Notes: generated by a model not told the origin, from the letters alone. 64,000 nucleotides of DNA from Streptomyces sp. SID12501 (GCF_010550245.1 NZ_JAAGLU010000014.1:124001-188000); one strand, 5' to 3'; positions 43,778 to 52,258 are shown, counted from the first letter of the stretch. A program made the numbers and translations.

Positions 43778-43787
43778 CGACTTCCTC

Positions 43788-45605
43788 TCAGACCGTCGTT
43801 TTGCCCATGGCCCGTTCCACGAGACTCAGCAAGCGCGCGGCCCGGTCCCGGTAGAACGCGTCGAAGTCGTCGTCGTGGAGGGTTTTGGGGCTGATGTGGT
43901 GGGTTCCGACCATGTCGTCAAGCCAGTCGCCGCTGATTCCAGCCGCCTTCTCCAACGCGACGAGGTAAATGGAAGGGGGGTTGCCGCCGATGGTCTGGTA
44001 CGCCTGGAACGACAGGGCGGTCTTGTTGACGATGCTGGTCATCCGCGCGCTGTCAGCCTCATTGCGGTCGAACCACGCCTTGGGGAAAACCTGCCGGATG
44101 TCGACGGACCAGCCGGTCAGGTTCTGCTCGCTGATGGCCTCGTCCGGGAAGCGCCAGTCCACCGCGCCTTCCTTCATCAACAGTGCGTAGATGCCTTTGT
44201 AGGCGGCGCTGTTGCGTGAGGTCAGCCGGTGGAGGCGCTGCTCCTGGAAGGAAGCCTCGGCGATGGTGTCCGGCTCGGGGCCGCCATCGGTCAGCCAGGC
44301 GATGACCTGTTCCACGTCACGGACGAAGCGGGTGTCCGTAACCCCTCCGTACAGCTCGCCGAGCACGCCACACCAGTACCAGCGGGCCAGTCCCTCCCTG
44401 ATTGTCGGCTCCTCGCACGTTTCCCGGCCGAGGAGTGCGGCGATGGCCGCCAGTGGGACCAACTGCGAGCCGTACGGCAGATCCCTCTCCTTGAAGACGT
44501 GCTGCGAGGCGAGGAACTTGCCGACCCAGGCGAAGGCACTGGTGACTTCGGGGGCGAGTGCGCTGTAGTCGGCCAGAGGCAGGTGCAGCAGATCACGGCG
44601 CTTACAGCTGACCGCAGGTGGACTGGCCGTTCCCGGGTTGTCCAACAGGAACCGCTGTTTGCGCTGCCAGGTCTGCACGAGAGCGATCGTCTGGAGAAAG
44701 TCCAGACTGGTCAGTCCGGTCTCATGCCGACTGTCGGCGTCGATGGAACCGAGAACCGGATACGCGGTGCTGAGCATCTGCTTGGCCGTCCTCCAGTCCT
44801 CACTGAGACTGAAGTCCCGGCCGTGTTCACGGCTGTACCGGTCGTCTCCGGCGTAGGTCGCGGTGAGCAGTTCGAACACGTTGAGGACCACACCACCGGT
44901 GTTGACTCGCTCGAAAACCGAGCAGACAGCGTCCTTCTGGGTTTCCTTGGGCAAGCGGATCAGCGGCACCTTGAAGCCCTTGACCGTGTCGATGACCTTC
45001 GCCTGGAACGCGGACCAGGTGTCCCAGCGGTCATCGGACGCGCTGACGTAGGCGCGCTGCCACCTGCCGGTGGCGTCCGCGTCGAATATCAGGTTCAGCG
45101 GGAAGAAGCCGGCCGTACATTCGGCTTCTCTGCTGGACAGATCCAGGAACGGCCGTCCGAAGGAGCCTCGCAGGAGGCGATCCGCGGGAATGGACCGGAT
45201 CGCCTCGTCCCGGTCGGACTCCTCATTCACCGCCTGCGAGATGTCGATGTAGTACCAGCGTTGGACGGGCTTGTTCCGCGCGTCGCTCGTCTCCACCGGC
45301 CGGTCCGACCGCAGCGCCTGGAAAAGGGAGGTCAGCCGCTGCTGCCCGTCCAGCAGAAGCTGCTCGGGAACGATGCCGGGCTGTACCACGGTTCCGTACA
45401 GTGGCCGTGCCTTGAACTGCGCCTCGCCGCCCGTGTCCAGCGTCATGGCCACGCCCAGCGGGTAGTCGAGTGTCACCGTGGCCAGCAGAGCGCGGATCCG
45501 GTCGTCGTCCCACTTCCACTGACGCTGGAAGTCCGGTAACTGGATCTTTCCGACCGCGACGTCGTCCAGCATTCTGCCCAGGCTTGGGCCGTCCAGCGCC
45601 ACCAC
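43788..45605 (-). CDS. DUF262 (ParB/GmrSD-like nuclease fold) protein
   Basis: The protein has 605 residues. The N-terminal DUF262 domain shows IQLPDFQRQWKWD at 21-33 and DGQQR at 86-90, the ParB-type NTP-binding/hydrolysis motif of GmrS, SspE and BrxU-type proteins. A long helical middle follows. The end carries HHISPKTLHDDDFDAFYRDR, which resembles the region after DUF1524 but without a clear H-N-H triad. Relatives act as modification-dependent restriction enzymes or phage-induced nickases. Together with HsdMS it could replace HsdR as the restricting part. The GTG start has AGGGGGT upstream. Confidence 0.75.
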   Translation of the reverse strand: MVALDGPSLGRMLDDVAVGKIQLPDFQRQWKWDDDRIRALLATVTLDYPLGVAMTLDTGGEAQFKARPLYGTVVQPGIVPEQLLLDGQQRLTSLFQALRSDRPVETSDARNKPVQRWYYIDISQAVNEESDRDEAIRSIPADRLLRGSFGRPFLDLSSREAECTAGFFPLNLIFDADATGRWQRAYVSASDDRWDTWSAFQAKVIDTVKGFKVPLIRLPKETQKDAVCSVFERVNTGGVVLNVFELLTATYAGDDRYSREHGRDFSLSEDWRTAKQMLSTAYPVLGSIDADSRHETGLTSLDFLQTIALVQTWQRKQRFLLDNPGTASPPAVSCKRRDLLHLPLADYSALAPEVTSAFAWVGKFLASQHVFKERDLPYGSQLVPLAAIAALLGRETCEEPTIREGLARWYWCGVLGELYGGVTDTRFVRDVEQVIAWLTDGGPEPDTIAEASFQEQRLHRLTSRNSAAYKGIYALLMKEGAVDWRFPDEAISEQNLTGWSVDIRQVFPKAWFDRNEADSARMTSIVNKTALSFQAYQTIGGNPPSIYLVALEKAAGISGDWLDDMVGTHHISPKTLHDDDFDAFYRDRAARLLSLVERAMGKTTV

Positions 45606-46109
45606 GTGTACCCCCTGAGTCGTACCGGTGCCGCCCCGTACCGCTCCGCGAACTCCGGCGCGCGGGTGTACTGCCGACGGGCATGTCCCATCGGATCATG
45701 CCCGAAGTGCGGTTGCCGCAGAAGCCGTTTGCCGCGATCGCCGACGTCTCCGGACTCCCGCCCGGACAATCCGTCGTCAGATCCCTTGCCGAGAGGCGGG
45801 CGGTGGTGCACCGGGATCCGACCCGTTCTCGCCAACCCAGGCGCCTTGGCGCGCAGGTCGTCGACATCCGCCCAGGTGTCATCCGGGGCGTCGTGAACGT
45901 ACGGCGATCGACGCGGCGGTCACCGAGATGACACTGCGGTGGCCGGGCACGGTGGCCACATCGGTGTCCGAAGTCGGTGGCATGGCCCGGCTGTTCGGTG
46001 AAACGGGGCCCCGTTCGCCAGCTCGAAGAACTGGCCCGCAGGTCTGCCGGTCCTCGGTGGCTCCCCACCGTATCTGTAGGGGTCGATGCCACGGGCACCA
46101 TCGCCGACG
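45606..46109. other. Fragment-containing region between the DUF262 and SWIM genes
   Basis: No intact gene is recognised. Bases 45997-46050 match 35646-35700 (the end of the frameshifted hypothetical gene) and encode GRPAGQFFELANGAPFHR on the minus strand. They are joined directly to DNA that in the 36-kb copy lies about 250 bases further on. The rest (45606-45996) gives no recognisable protein. Confidence 0.6.
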
Positions 46110-47345
46110 TTACGTTGCCGTCCGCTGCCAGACAGAGGTGAGGGCCGTGACCGGGTCGGTGTTCGCCGGTGCCGCCGGCCACCACTCGCCGTCGTCGTCC
46201 TGGGAGTAGGGGTACCAGTGGGAGTCGGGGCCCAGGCGCAGCTGGATGCCGTGGTCGGTGAGGGTGAGGCGGTTGCGCCAGGTCCTGAGGGGGACGGGGG
46301 CCGTGGTCATCTCGGTGAGGGCGCCGGTCAGGCCGGTCCGGGCGGCCTTCATCGTCACCGGGTCGGGGGTGTGGGGGTGTTCGGCGACGGTGAGGCCGGT
46401 GGGACCGCCGTGGCGCCAGGCGCGGGTGAGGCGGGCGAACGCGTCCGGTTTGGTGCCTGTGTTCACGGTCAGGCGGTGGAACCACTCGGGCCCGTGACTG
46501 CTCGCGGCGATCCGTACCGCGTCCTGGTGCGGGGTCAGGTGCAGGTCGGTGGTGTCACCCGCGAGGAGTCGCGCGGCGCGGGCGGCAGCGTCGGTCATGA
46601 GCCGCTCCAGGTCCGTGGTGGCCAGCCCACTGCCGAACGGCGGAGTGACGGGGAGCGTGATGGTGTGGGCGGACGGCTCGGGGGGTTCGGGCAGATGGGG
46701 GGCGTGATCGGCCCAGCGGGTGTACGCGGCTGCGGCGGGGATGCCGTCCGGGGCCGGGGGACTCGCGGTCTCCTGTGTGGCTGTACGGCGTGCGCGCAGT
46801 TGGGTGAGGACCTCCTCGCGACCACGGCCGCGCAGCGCGAAGAGGACGAACGGGTCGGCGTCGATGGTGGTGGCGATGGCGTAGCAGAGCGCGGCGGCGT
46901 GCTTGCAGGGGTGTCCCCAGTCGGGGCAGGAGCAGTCAGGGTCGAGTTCGGTGGGCAGCGGGAGGAGGGGGACGCCTGCCTGGCGGGCGTCGTCGACGAG
47001 TTCGGCGGGCATCTCGCCGTCGAGGAGCGCGGCGAGATGCCCGGCTCGGGCCGCGACGGTGTCGAGGAGGGTGTCCCACTGGGTGTCGGTGAGGATGGGC
47101 AGGTGGACCGAGGCGCGATACGGGCGCGGGCGGCTGCCCTGGACCGCGGCTTTGACCTGGCCCGGGGCGACGGTGGTCGTACCGACCTTGCCCTGGCGGG
47201 CGTAGGTGCGTCCGCGGGACAGACGTCCGGAGTCCAGGGTGGAGTCCTCCAGGGCCGTCACCCATGCCTGGCCCCACCAGGTGGCGGCGAAGGCGCGTCT
47301 GCCACGGGCGGGTGCGCGGCGCGGGCCGGGGAGCGAGGAGTTCAT
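46110..47345 (-). CDS. SWIM zinc-finger protein
   Basis: The protein has 411 residues. The SWIM motif is CSCPDWGHPCKHAAALCY (CxC, then CxH), a zinc site that binds DNA or protein. Before it lies a basic region with RGRRAFAATWWGQAWV. The C-terminal part ends DDDGEWWPAAPANTDPVTAL. The ATG overlaps the stop of the SNF2 helicase gene (ATGA), and this SNF2-SWIM pair is a common partnership in actinobacteria, probably acting on chromatin or DNA repair. Two stray copies of its last ~50 codons lie at 36.0 and 42.5 kb. Confidence 0.8.
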   Translation of the reverse strand: MNSSLPGPRRAPARGRRAFAATWWGQAWVTALEDSTLDSGRLSRGRTYARQGKVGTTTVAPGQVKAAVQGSRPRPYRASVHLPILTDTQWDTLLDTVAARAGHLAALLDGEMPAELVDDARQAGVPLLPLPTELDPDCSCPDWGHPCKHAAALCYAIATTIDADPFVLFALRGRGREEVLTQLRARRTATQETASPPAPDGIPAAAAYTRWADHAPHLPEPPEPSAHTITLPVTPPFGSGLATTDLERLMTDAAARAARLLAGDTTDLHLTPHQDAVRIAASSHGPEWFHRLTVNTGTKPDAFARLTRAWRHGGPTGLTVAEHPHTPDPVTMKAARTGLTGALTEMTTAPVPLRTWRNRLTLTDHGIQLRLGPDSHWYPYSQDDDGEWWPAAPANTDPVTALTSVWQRTAT

Positions 47346-50260
47346 GACTGCCTCCCCAGGGAGACGAGTTCGGCGAGGTCGGCGTCGGACAGTTCGGTGA
47401 GGGCGGCCTCGCCGGAGCCGACGACGGAGTCGGCGAGCGCGCGCTTGGATTCCAGGAGCTTCGCCACCTTGTCCTCCACGGTGCCCTCGGCGATGAGCTT
47501 GTGCACCTGGACAGGCCTGTCCTGGCCGATGCGGTAGGCGCGGTCGGTGGCCTGGTCCTCGACGGCCGGGTTCCACCAGCGGTCGTAGTGCACGACGTGG
47601 GTGGCGCGGGTGAGGTTGAGGCCGGTGCCCGCCGCCTTCAACGACAGCAGGAACACCGGTACTTCACCGCGCTGGAAGCGTTCCACCATCTCCTCGCGCC
47701 GTGCGACGGGGGTGCCGCCGTGCAGGAAGAGGGTGGGGATGCCGCGCTCGGCGAGATGTTTCTCCAGAAGGGTCGCCATCTGCTTGTACTGGGTGAAGAC
47801 CAGCACCGACTCACCCTCGGCGGTGATGGTGTCGAGCAGTTCGTCGAGCAGTTCGAGCTTGCCTGAGCGGCCTCGCAACGGTGTGGACCGACGCAGACCG
47901 TGCTCCTTCAAGCCGTGTTCTTTCAAATACTGGGCCGGGTGGTTGCAGATCTGCTTCAGCGCGGTGAGCAGTTTGAGCACCAGGCCGCGGCGGGCGATGC
48001 CCTCGGACTCCGCGATCCTCGCCATGGTCTCGCGGACCACCGCCTCGTACAGGCTGGTCTGTTCGGCCGTCAGCGAGACGACGCGGTCGGTCTCGGTCTT
48101 GGGCGGCAGCTCGGGTGCGATCCCCGGGTCGGACTTTCTGCGGCGCAGCAGGAAGGGACGGACGAGACGGGACAGGCGCTCGGCGGCCTCGGGGTCCTCG
48201 CCGGCCTCGATGGGGCGGGCGTACCGGTCGCGGAAGGCGGTCAGCGGGCCGAGGAGTCCGGGGGTGGTCCAGTCGAGCAGCGCCCACAGTTCGGAGAGGT
48301 TGTTCTCCACGGGGGTGCCGGTGAGGGCGACGCGGGCGCGGGCGGGCAGGGCACGCAGTTCGCGGGCGGTGACGGCGTAAGGGTTCTTGACGTGCTGGGC
48401 CTCGTCGGCGGCGACCAGCGACCAGGCGGTCTCGGCGAGGACTTCGCGGTCGCGACGCAGCACCCCGTAGGTGACCAGGACGATCTCGTCGCCGGCCAGG
48501 TTGTCCAGGTGGCGGTCGCCGCCGTGGTAGCGGCGTACGGGGGTGGACGGTGCGAACCGGGCCGCCTCGCGCTGCCAGTTGCCGAGCAGGGAGGCTGGGC
48601 AGACGACGAGCGTGGGGCCCGCGGTGGCGGGGTCGGTCTGGCGGTGCAGATGCAGGGCGAGCAGGGTGATGGTCTTGCCCAGGCCCATGTCGTCGGCGAG
48701 GCAGCCGCCGAGGCCGAGTTCACACATCTCGGCCAGCCAGGCGAGGCCCCGCTTCTGGTAGTCGCGCAAGGTGGCTTCGAGCGCGGCGGGCTGCGGGGCG
48801 GGGATACGGGATTCAGGATCGCGGATACGGGCGACGAGGTCGCCGAACTGGCCGACCGCCTCGCAGGGGATCGGGTCGCCGTCCCGTTCCACCTCGCCGG
48901 TCAGCGCGGCGCTCAGCGCCTCCATGGGGGTGAGCGGTTCCATTCGGCGGCGCCTGGCGCGGGCGACCAGTTTCGGGTCGGCGACCACCCACTGGTCCCG
49001 CAGCCGGACGAGGGGGCGGCGGGATTCGGTGAGGGCGTCCATCTCGGCCTCGGTGAGCGGTTCGCCGCCGAGTGAGATCTGCCAGTGGAAGTCGAGAAGA
49101 GCGTCGGCGTCGAGGAGGCTGCCCGCGCTGGAGCCGGGGGCGGTGCGCTGCCCGATCTCCGCGGTCGCGGTGAGCGCCTTGACCAGCTCGCGCGGCCAGT
49201 GCACGTCGACACCGGCCGTGCGCAGCGCGTCGGTTGCGTCCCCCAGCAGGTCGAAGGCCTCGTCGTCGGTCAGCCGGAGCTCGTCGGGGGCGGCGTCCTT
49301 CAGCAGCCGCTGGAGTGGGGGCCATGCGCGGGCGCCGCGGCGCAGCGCGAGCAGCGTCTCGGTCTCGGCGCGCGGGCCGAGCAACCGCTCCACCTCGGCC
49401 GGCTCGTTCCACAGCCGTGCGGCGTCGACGACGAGCGCCGGATCCGCCGCGGTGTGCAACTGCAGGACTGCCCGGAACTGCCGACGGCGCCCCTCGGGCA
49501 GGTCGACGCGCAGCGACACACCGACCTCGGCGGTGAGCGCGGCGGTGGTCTCCTCGGCCCACTCGCGCAGGGCGGGTACGGCACGCGTCTCGCGCCAGGC
49601 GTACGGCACCGCACCCATGGCGAGCGGCGCGGCCGGGGTACGGACCAGATCGTCGGCGATCGCGTCGCAGAACTGGCGTACCAGCGCGGCCGGTTCGGCG
49701 ATCCGCAGCGGGGCCGGTCCGGGCTCGGGCAGGCAGTGTGCGTGGGGCGGGAAGGCGGCGGCGAGGGCGTCCAGCGTCCGGCGCTGGGCGGCGGTGAAGG
49801 GGCCGGCCTGCCAGGTGTCGTAGCCGGCGGGGGTGAGGGCCGGATGGACACGGCCGTCGGCGAGCAGTCGCAGCGCGAAACGGGCGGCTGCCTGCCAGGC
49901 TGTGGCGGACGGATGCGGCGGCTGTGCCCCGGCCAGGGCGGACACGGCGAGAGCGACGGGCAGCGCATACCCCTCCACTCTGCGCCGTCGGACCGACCGG
50001 CCGTGCGGCAGCACCAGCTCCACAGACTCGGTCCCGATGCCCGCGGGCGCCACGCCGCCGTCGGCTGCTGCCCCCACGGGCTGCCACAGCAGCAGCCGTC
50101 CGAGGCGGGCGGGCTCCCCGGGCAGGAACACCGCCGCCCAGCCGCCGTCGAGCAGGGCCCTTGCGAAGGCGGTTGCCTCCGGCGAGGCCATCGGCGGCGC
50201 GACTCTCGTGCCCGTGTGTGGTTCTCGTACGACGACCCGTGCCACGCTCTTTCGCCCCAT
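47342..50260 (-). CDS. SNF2-family DEAD/DEAH helicase
   Basis: The protein has about 972 residues from MGRKSVARVV. The first ~480 residues are a variable region. The Swi2/Snf2 ATPase follows: Walker A DDMGLGKT, Walker B box DEAQH, LTGTPVENN, and in the second RecA-like lobe LVFTQYKQM, GTGLNLTRA and QATDRAYRIGQ. Such enzymes translocate on double-stranded DNA; with the SWIM protein it may remodel or repair DNA. Starts at 50260 and 50191 (MASPEAT) are both possible. The frame stays open to 51049 through the antisense of the second VapBC module, which is not real. Confidence 0.85.
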   Translation of the reverse strand: MGRKSVARVVVREPHTGTRVAPPMASPEATAFARALLDGGWAAVFLPGEPARLGRLLLWQPVGAAADGGVAPAGIGTESVELVLPHGRSVRRRRVEGYALPVALAVSALAGAQPPHPSATAWQAAARFALRLLADGRVHPALTPAGYDTWQAGPFTAAQRRTLDALAAAFPPHAHCLPEPGPAPLRIAEPAALVRQFCDAIADDLVRTPAAPLAMGAVPYAWRETRAVPALREWAEETTAALTAEVGVSLRVDLPEGRRRQFRAVLQLHTAADPALVVDAARLWNEPAEVERLLGPRAETETLLALRRGARAWPPLQRLLKDAAPDELRLTDDEAFDLLGDATDALRTAGVDVHWPRELVKALTATAEIGQRTAPGSSAGSLLDADALLDFHWQISLGGEPLTEAEMDALTESRRPLVRLRDQWVVADPKLVARARRRRMEPLTPMEALSAALTGEVERDGDPIPCEAVGQFGDLVARIRDPESRIPAPQPAALEATLRDYQKRGLAWLAEMCELGLGGCLADDMGLGKTITLLALHLHRQTDPATAGPTLVVCPASLLGNWQREAARFAPSTPVRRYHGGDRHLDNLAGDEIVLVTYGVLRRDREVLAETAWSLVAADEAQHVKNPYAVTARELRALPARARVALTGTPVENNLSELWALLDWTTPGLLGPLTAFRDRYARPIEAGEDPEAAERLSRLVRPFLLRRRKSDPGIAPELPPKTETDRVVSLTAEQTSLYEAVVRETMARIAESEGIARRGLVLKLLTALKQICNHPAQYLKEHGLKEHGLRRSTPLRGRSGKLELLDELLDTITAEGESVLVFTQYKQMATLLEKHLAERGIPTLFLHGGTPVARREEMVERFQRGEVPVFLLSLKAAGTGLNLTRATHVVHYDRWWNPAVEDQATDRAYRIGQDRPVQVHKLIAEGTVEDKVAKLLESKRALADSVVGSGEAALTELSDADLAELVSLGRQS

Positions 50261-50507
50261 CGATTCCAGGCGGCCCTCACCGCGCCCCGCACACCACCCG
50301 ACACGCTCGGGCCCTGTCCGACGTGGCGCCGCGCGCTGATCGGCCGCTTGCCGACGTCGGGCAAGCCCATCATGGCGGCCGGGCACGATCGCGTTCAAAC
50401 CCGGACCACGGTGGTGGTCCTCTTTCGGCGGGCACGGCCTCGGTCTTGCCCGCAGTGGGTACCCTGCGCCGCCTGCCGACGTGGGTCGAGTGGGACGATC
50501 AGGGGGC

Positions 50508-50524
50508 GCATATCGCAGTATGTT
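50508..50524 (+). promoter_or_regulatory. Diverged operator/promoter of the second VapBC module
   Basis: GCATATCGCAGTATGTT corresponds to the palindrome before module A, with the arms partly broken (CATAT and GTATG). A -10-like TATGTT at 50519-50524 lies six bases before the antitoxin ATG, and again there is no Shine-Dalgarno site. Confidence 0.5.
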
Positions 50525-50530
50525 CGGGCC

Positions 50531-50779
50531 ATGGCGGATACGACACGGATCACGGTGACGCTGCCGACCGAGCAGGTCGCCGAACTGAGGAAGCTCACCG
50601 ACAACGTCTCCGGTCATGTGGCCCAGGCGGTGGCTCGGCAGCTGCGGCACCAGTTGCTCGGCGCCGACCTGCTGCGTCACGAGGAGGAGCACGGGGAGTT
50701 CGCCGAGGAGGAGCTGGCGGAGGCGTGTTCCAGGATCTTCGGGGCGACGGGCGCGGACGGGTCGGTGAGCGCTGCGTGA
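50531..50779 (+). CDS. vapB: VapB-like antitoxin (module B)
   Basis: The protein has 82 residues, the same length as the module A antitoxin, with the RHH region TRITVTLPTEQVAELRKLTD and SGHVAQAVARQLRHQLL and an acidic tail. It appears intact although its toxin is broken. Such orphan antitoxins can neutralise a related toxin, here perhaps the VapC at 38.4 kb. The start is probably leaderless. The stop overlaps the former toxin start (GTGA). Confidence 0.75.
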   Translation: MADTTRITVTLPTEQVAELRKLTDNVSGHVAQAVARQLRHQLLGADLLRHEEEHGEFAEEELAEACSRIFGATGADGSVSAA

Positions 50780-51178
50780 ACGAGCACGTCGAGACCGTCG
50801 TCCTGGCGCGGACGGGGGCTCTCCGCCTGGATCGCACAGGACCGCAAAATTCTCGTGATGTTCCAGGTGTTCCATGCCATGGGCGCCGACCTCGTCATCG
50901 GAGCCGACACCATCGTGGAAGTCAGCCATGCGCGGGTTGACATGCCCCGGCTGCGGTGGGTGCTGTCCCGCGTCAAGGTCGAGCCGGTGACCGAAGACGC
51001 GGCGAAAGCGTCCGCGGAACTCCTCGAGGCCGCTGGTCTGCACGGCCACAAGTACGCGATCGACGCGACCGTCGCCGAGGTGGCGCTGCGTCAGCCGGGC
51101 CCGGTGGCGATGCTGACCTCGGACATCGACGACATGGCCCGGTTGTGCGGCGACCGCGTCCGGCTCATCGGCATCTGA
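50776..51178 (+). pseudogene. Inactivated VapC-like toxin (module B)
   Basis: Relative to the intact toxin, one extra G in the run at 50813-50817 shifts the frame after VVLARTG. The first catalytic Asp is also changed (VVLDSEG in module A, VVLARTG here). Downstream, in the other frame, the rest of the PIN domain is well kept (ADTIVEVSHARV, YAIDATVAEVA, LTSDIDDM). The damage is therefore recent or the remainder is read from an internal ATG at 50855, which would lack the first catalytic residue. Confidence 0.8.
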
Positions 51179-51218
51179 GCGGGCAACCGCGCTCCCCGAC
51201 CAAGGGGAATCTGGCAGG

Positions 51219-51476
51219 TCAGGACGCGATAGGTGAAAAAGCCTTGACCGACGTCACCAGGGTGCCCAGGCGCAGCCGGTCGGTGTCGGTGACGGCGGCG
51301 GCCGTGAGCGTGGGCACGGCACCGAACCACGGGCCGTCCCGGAAGGTGCGCCAGGACAGGTGGTCGTACGTGAACGCGGTGTGGAACCCGAGCTGCTCCG
51401 CGCGCTGCCAGGTCGAACGGCCACCCTCGTGCCAACGGCGGTACGGCAGGATCACGGTGCTCAGGTGCAGACTCAT
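51219..51476 (-). pseudogene. LLM-oxidoreductase N-terminal fragment (copy 3, open frame of 85 codons)
   Basis: The frame starts MSLHLSTVILPYRRWHEGGR, the copy closest to the intact LLM protein. It follows it to LRLGTLVTS and then ends SVKAFSPIAS before a stop. CAGGCT lies seven bases before the ATG. As in module A it is antisense to, and 41 bases from, the vapC remnant. Three copies sharing the same end point argue against independent random truncations. Confidence 0.65.
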
Positions 51477-51500
51477 GCTCCAGAGCCTGGGCGCCGTTCA

Positions 51501-51516
51501 TGTTTCACGTGAAACA
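51501..51516. promoter_or_regulatory. parS: parS centromere-like site for ParB
   Basis: TGTTTCACGTGAAACA is a perfect 16-base palindrome identical to the bacterial parS consensus. ParB binds such sites and spreads to organise and segregate the origin region. In Streptomyces many parS sites cluster within a few hundred kilobases of oriC. The site lies in the promoter area of the LLM fragment, so ParB binding might also affect it. Confidence 0.9.
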
Positions 51517-51572
51517 GTCACCGGGCGGTCAGTGCATGGGTCAGTGCCGTTCGGTGTCAGTGCCCTGCGATG

Positions 51573-52133
51573 TCAGTGCGGGCCGGAGAACCGCAGGTAG
51601 CGCGGCGGTACGACCTCAGTGAGCCACACGCCGTTCGCGCTGACGTGGAAGATGTGGCCGTCGCGGTGCATGGCGGCCGAGTCGACCGGGAGCACGACGG
51701 GTCGCCCTCGGCGGGCGCCGACCCGGGTCGCGGTCTCACGGTCGGCCGAGAGGTGTACGGCGTGCCGGTTCATGGGCCGAAGGCCCTCGGCGCGGATCGC
51801 GTCCAGGAAGCGGTCGACCGTGCCGTGGTAGAGGTACGGCGGCGGGGTCGCCGGGGGCAGCCCGAGGTCGACCTCGACGCTGTGGCCCTGGCTGGCGCGG
51901 ATGCGGGTTCCGTCGATCGCGAAGCGCTTCTTGTCGTTGGCGGCGACCACGTGGTCCAGCTCGTCCCGGGTGAACCGGAAGCCGTGGGCCGTGGCAGCGG
52001 TGATCAGGGTGTCGATCTCGACCCAGCCGGCCTCGTCGAGCGCGAGCCCGATCCGTTCCGGCTGGTGCCGCAGATGCTTCGACAGGTACTTCGACACCTT
52101 CACGGTGCGTCTTTCATCCATCTCTTCATCCAT
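51573..52133 (-). CDS. kptA: RNA 2'-phosphotransferase (KptA/Tpt1)
   Basis: The protein has about 186 residues. KptA removes a 2'-phosphate from RNA with NAD+, giving ADP-ribose 1'',2''-cyclic phosphate. Family features: VSKYLSKHLRHQPERIGL near the start, FRFTRDELDHVVAANDKKRF, LYHGT, HLSADRETA and HRDGHIFHVSANGVWL. The start is ATG 52133 or 52121; the longer frame to 52232 runs into the DnaA-box region. The role in bacteria without tRNA splicing is still unclear. It marks the beginning of the conserved core segment. Confidence 0.85.
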   Translation of the reverse strand: MDEEMDERRTVKVSKYLSKHLRHQPERIGLALDEAGWVEIDTLITAATAHGFRFTRDELDHVVAANDKKRFAIDGTRIRASQGHSVEVDLGLPPATPPPYLYHGTVDRFLDAIRAEGLRPMNRHAVHLSADRETATRVGARRGRPVVLPVDSAAMHRDGHIFHVSANGVWLTEVVPPRYLRFSGPH

Positions 52134-52204
52134 CTCTTTCTCGGTCGTCCCGTAAGGGTGCCGGGCGAGACGGTGATCACGCATTTGATTTTGGTGCGGA
52201 GGTT

Positions 52205-52258
52205 TGATCCACAGCCAAGTGCGGTTATCCACAGGGGAATTGAAGAAACTGTGGACAA
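52205..52258. promoter_or_regulatory. DnaA-box group upstream of kptA
   Basis: TGATCCACA (52205), a perfect TTATCCACA (52225) and a TGTGGACAA (52250, the complement of TTGTCCACA) lie within 54 bases. They are followed by an unusually AT-rich stretch to about 52315. DnaA binding here could titrate DnaA or regulate kptA. It is not oriC, since dnaA and dnaN are absent. Confidence 0.6.

Noticed and set aside
43788..45605. Complete GmrSD-type enzyme with an HNH nuclease domain
   Set aside because: The DUF262 motif is clear but I cannot find a convincing H-N-H triad of DUF1524; only a HHISP segment remains.
49085..50779. 564-codon plus-strand open frame antisense to SNF2 and fused to vapB
   Set aside because: Its product is Gly/Arg-rich shadow sequence; only the last 82 codons after the ATG at 50531 form a real protein.
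47342..51049. One 1235-codon minus-strand gene covering SNF2 and the region to 51 kb
   Set aside because: The upstream third is antisense to the second vapBC module and reads as low-complexity protein; the SNF2-like sequence begins near 50260 or 50191.
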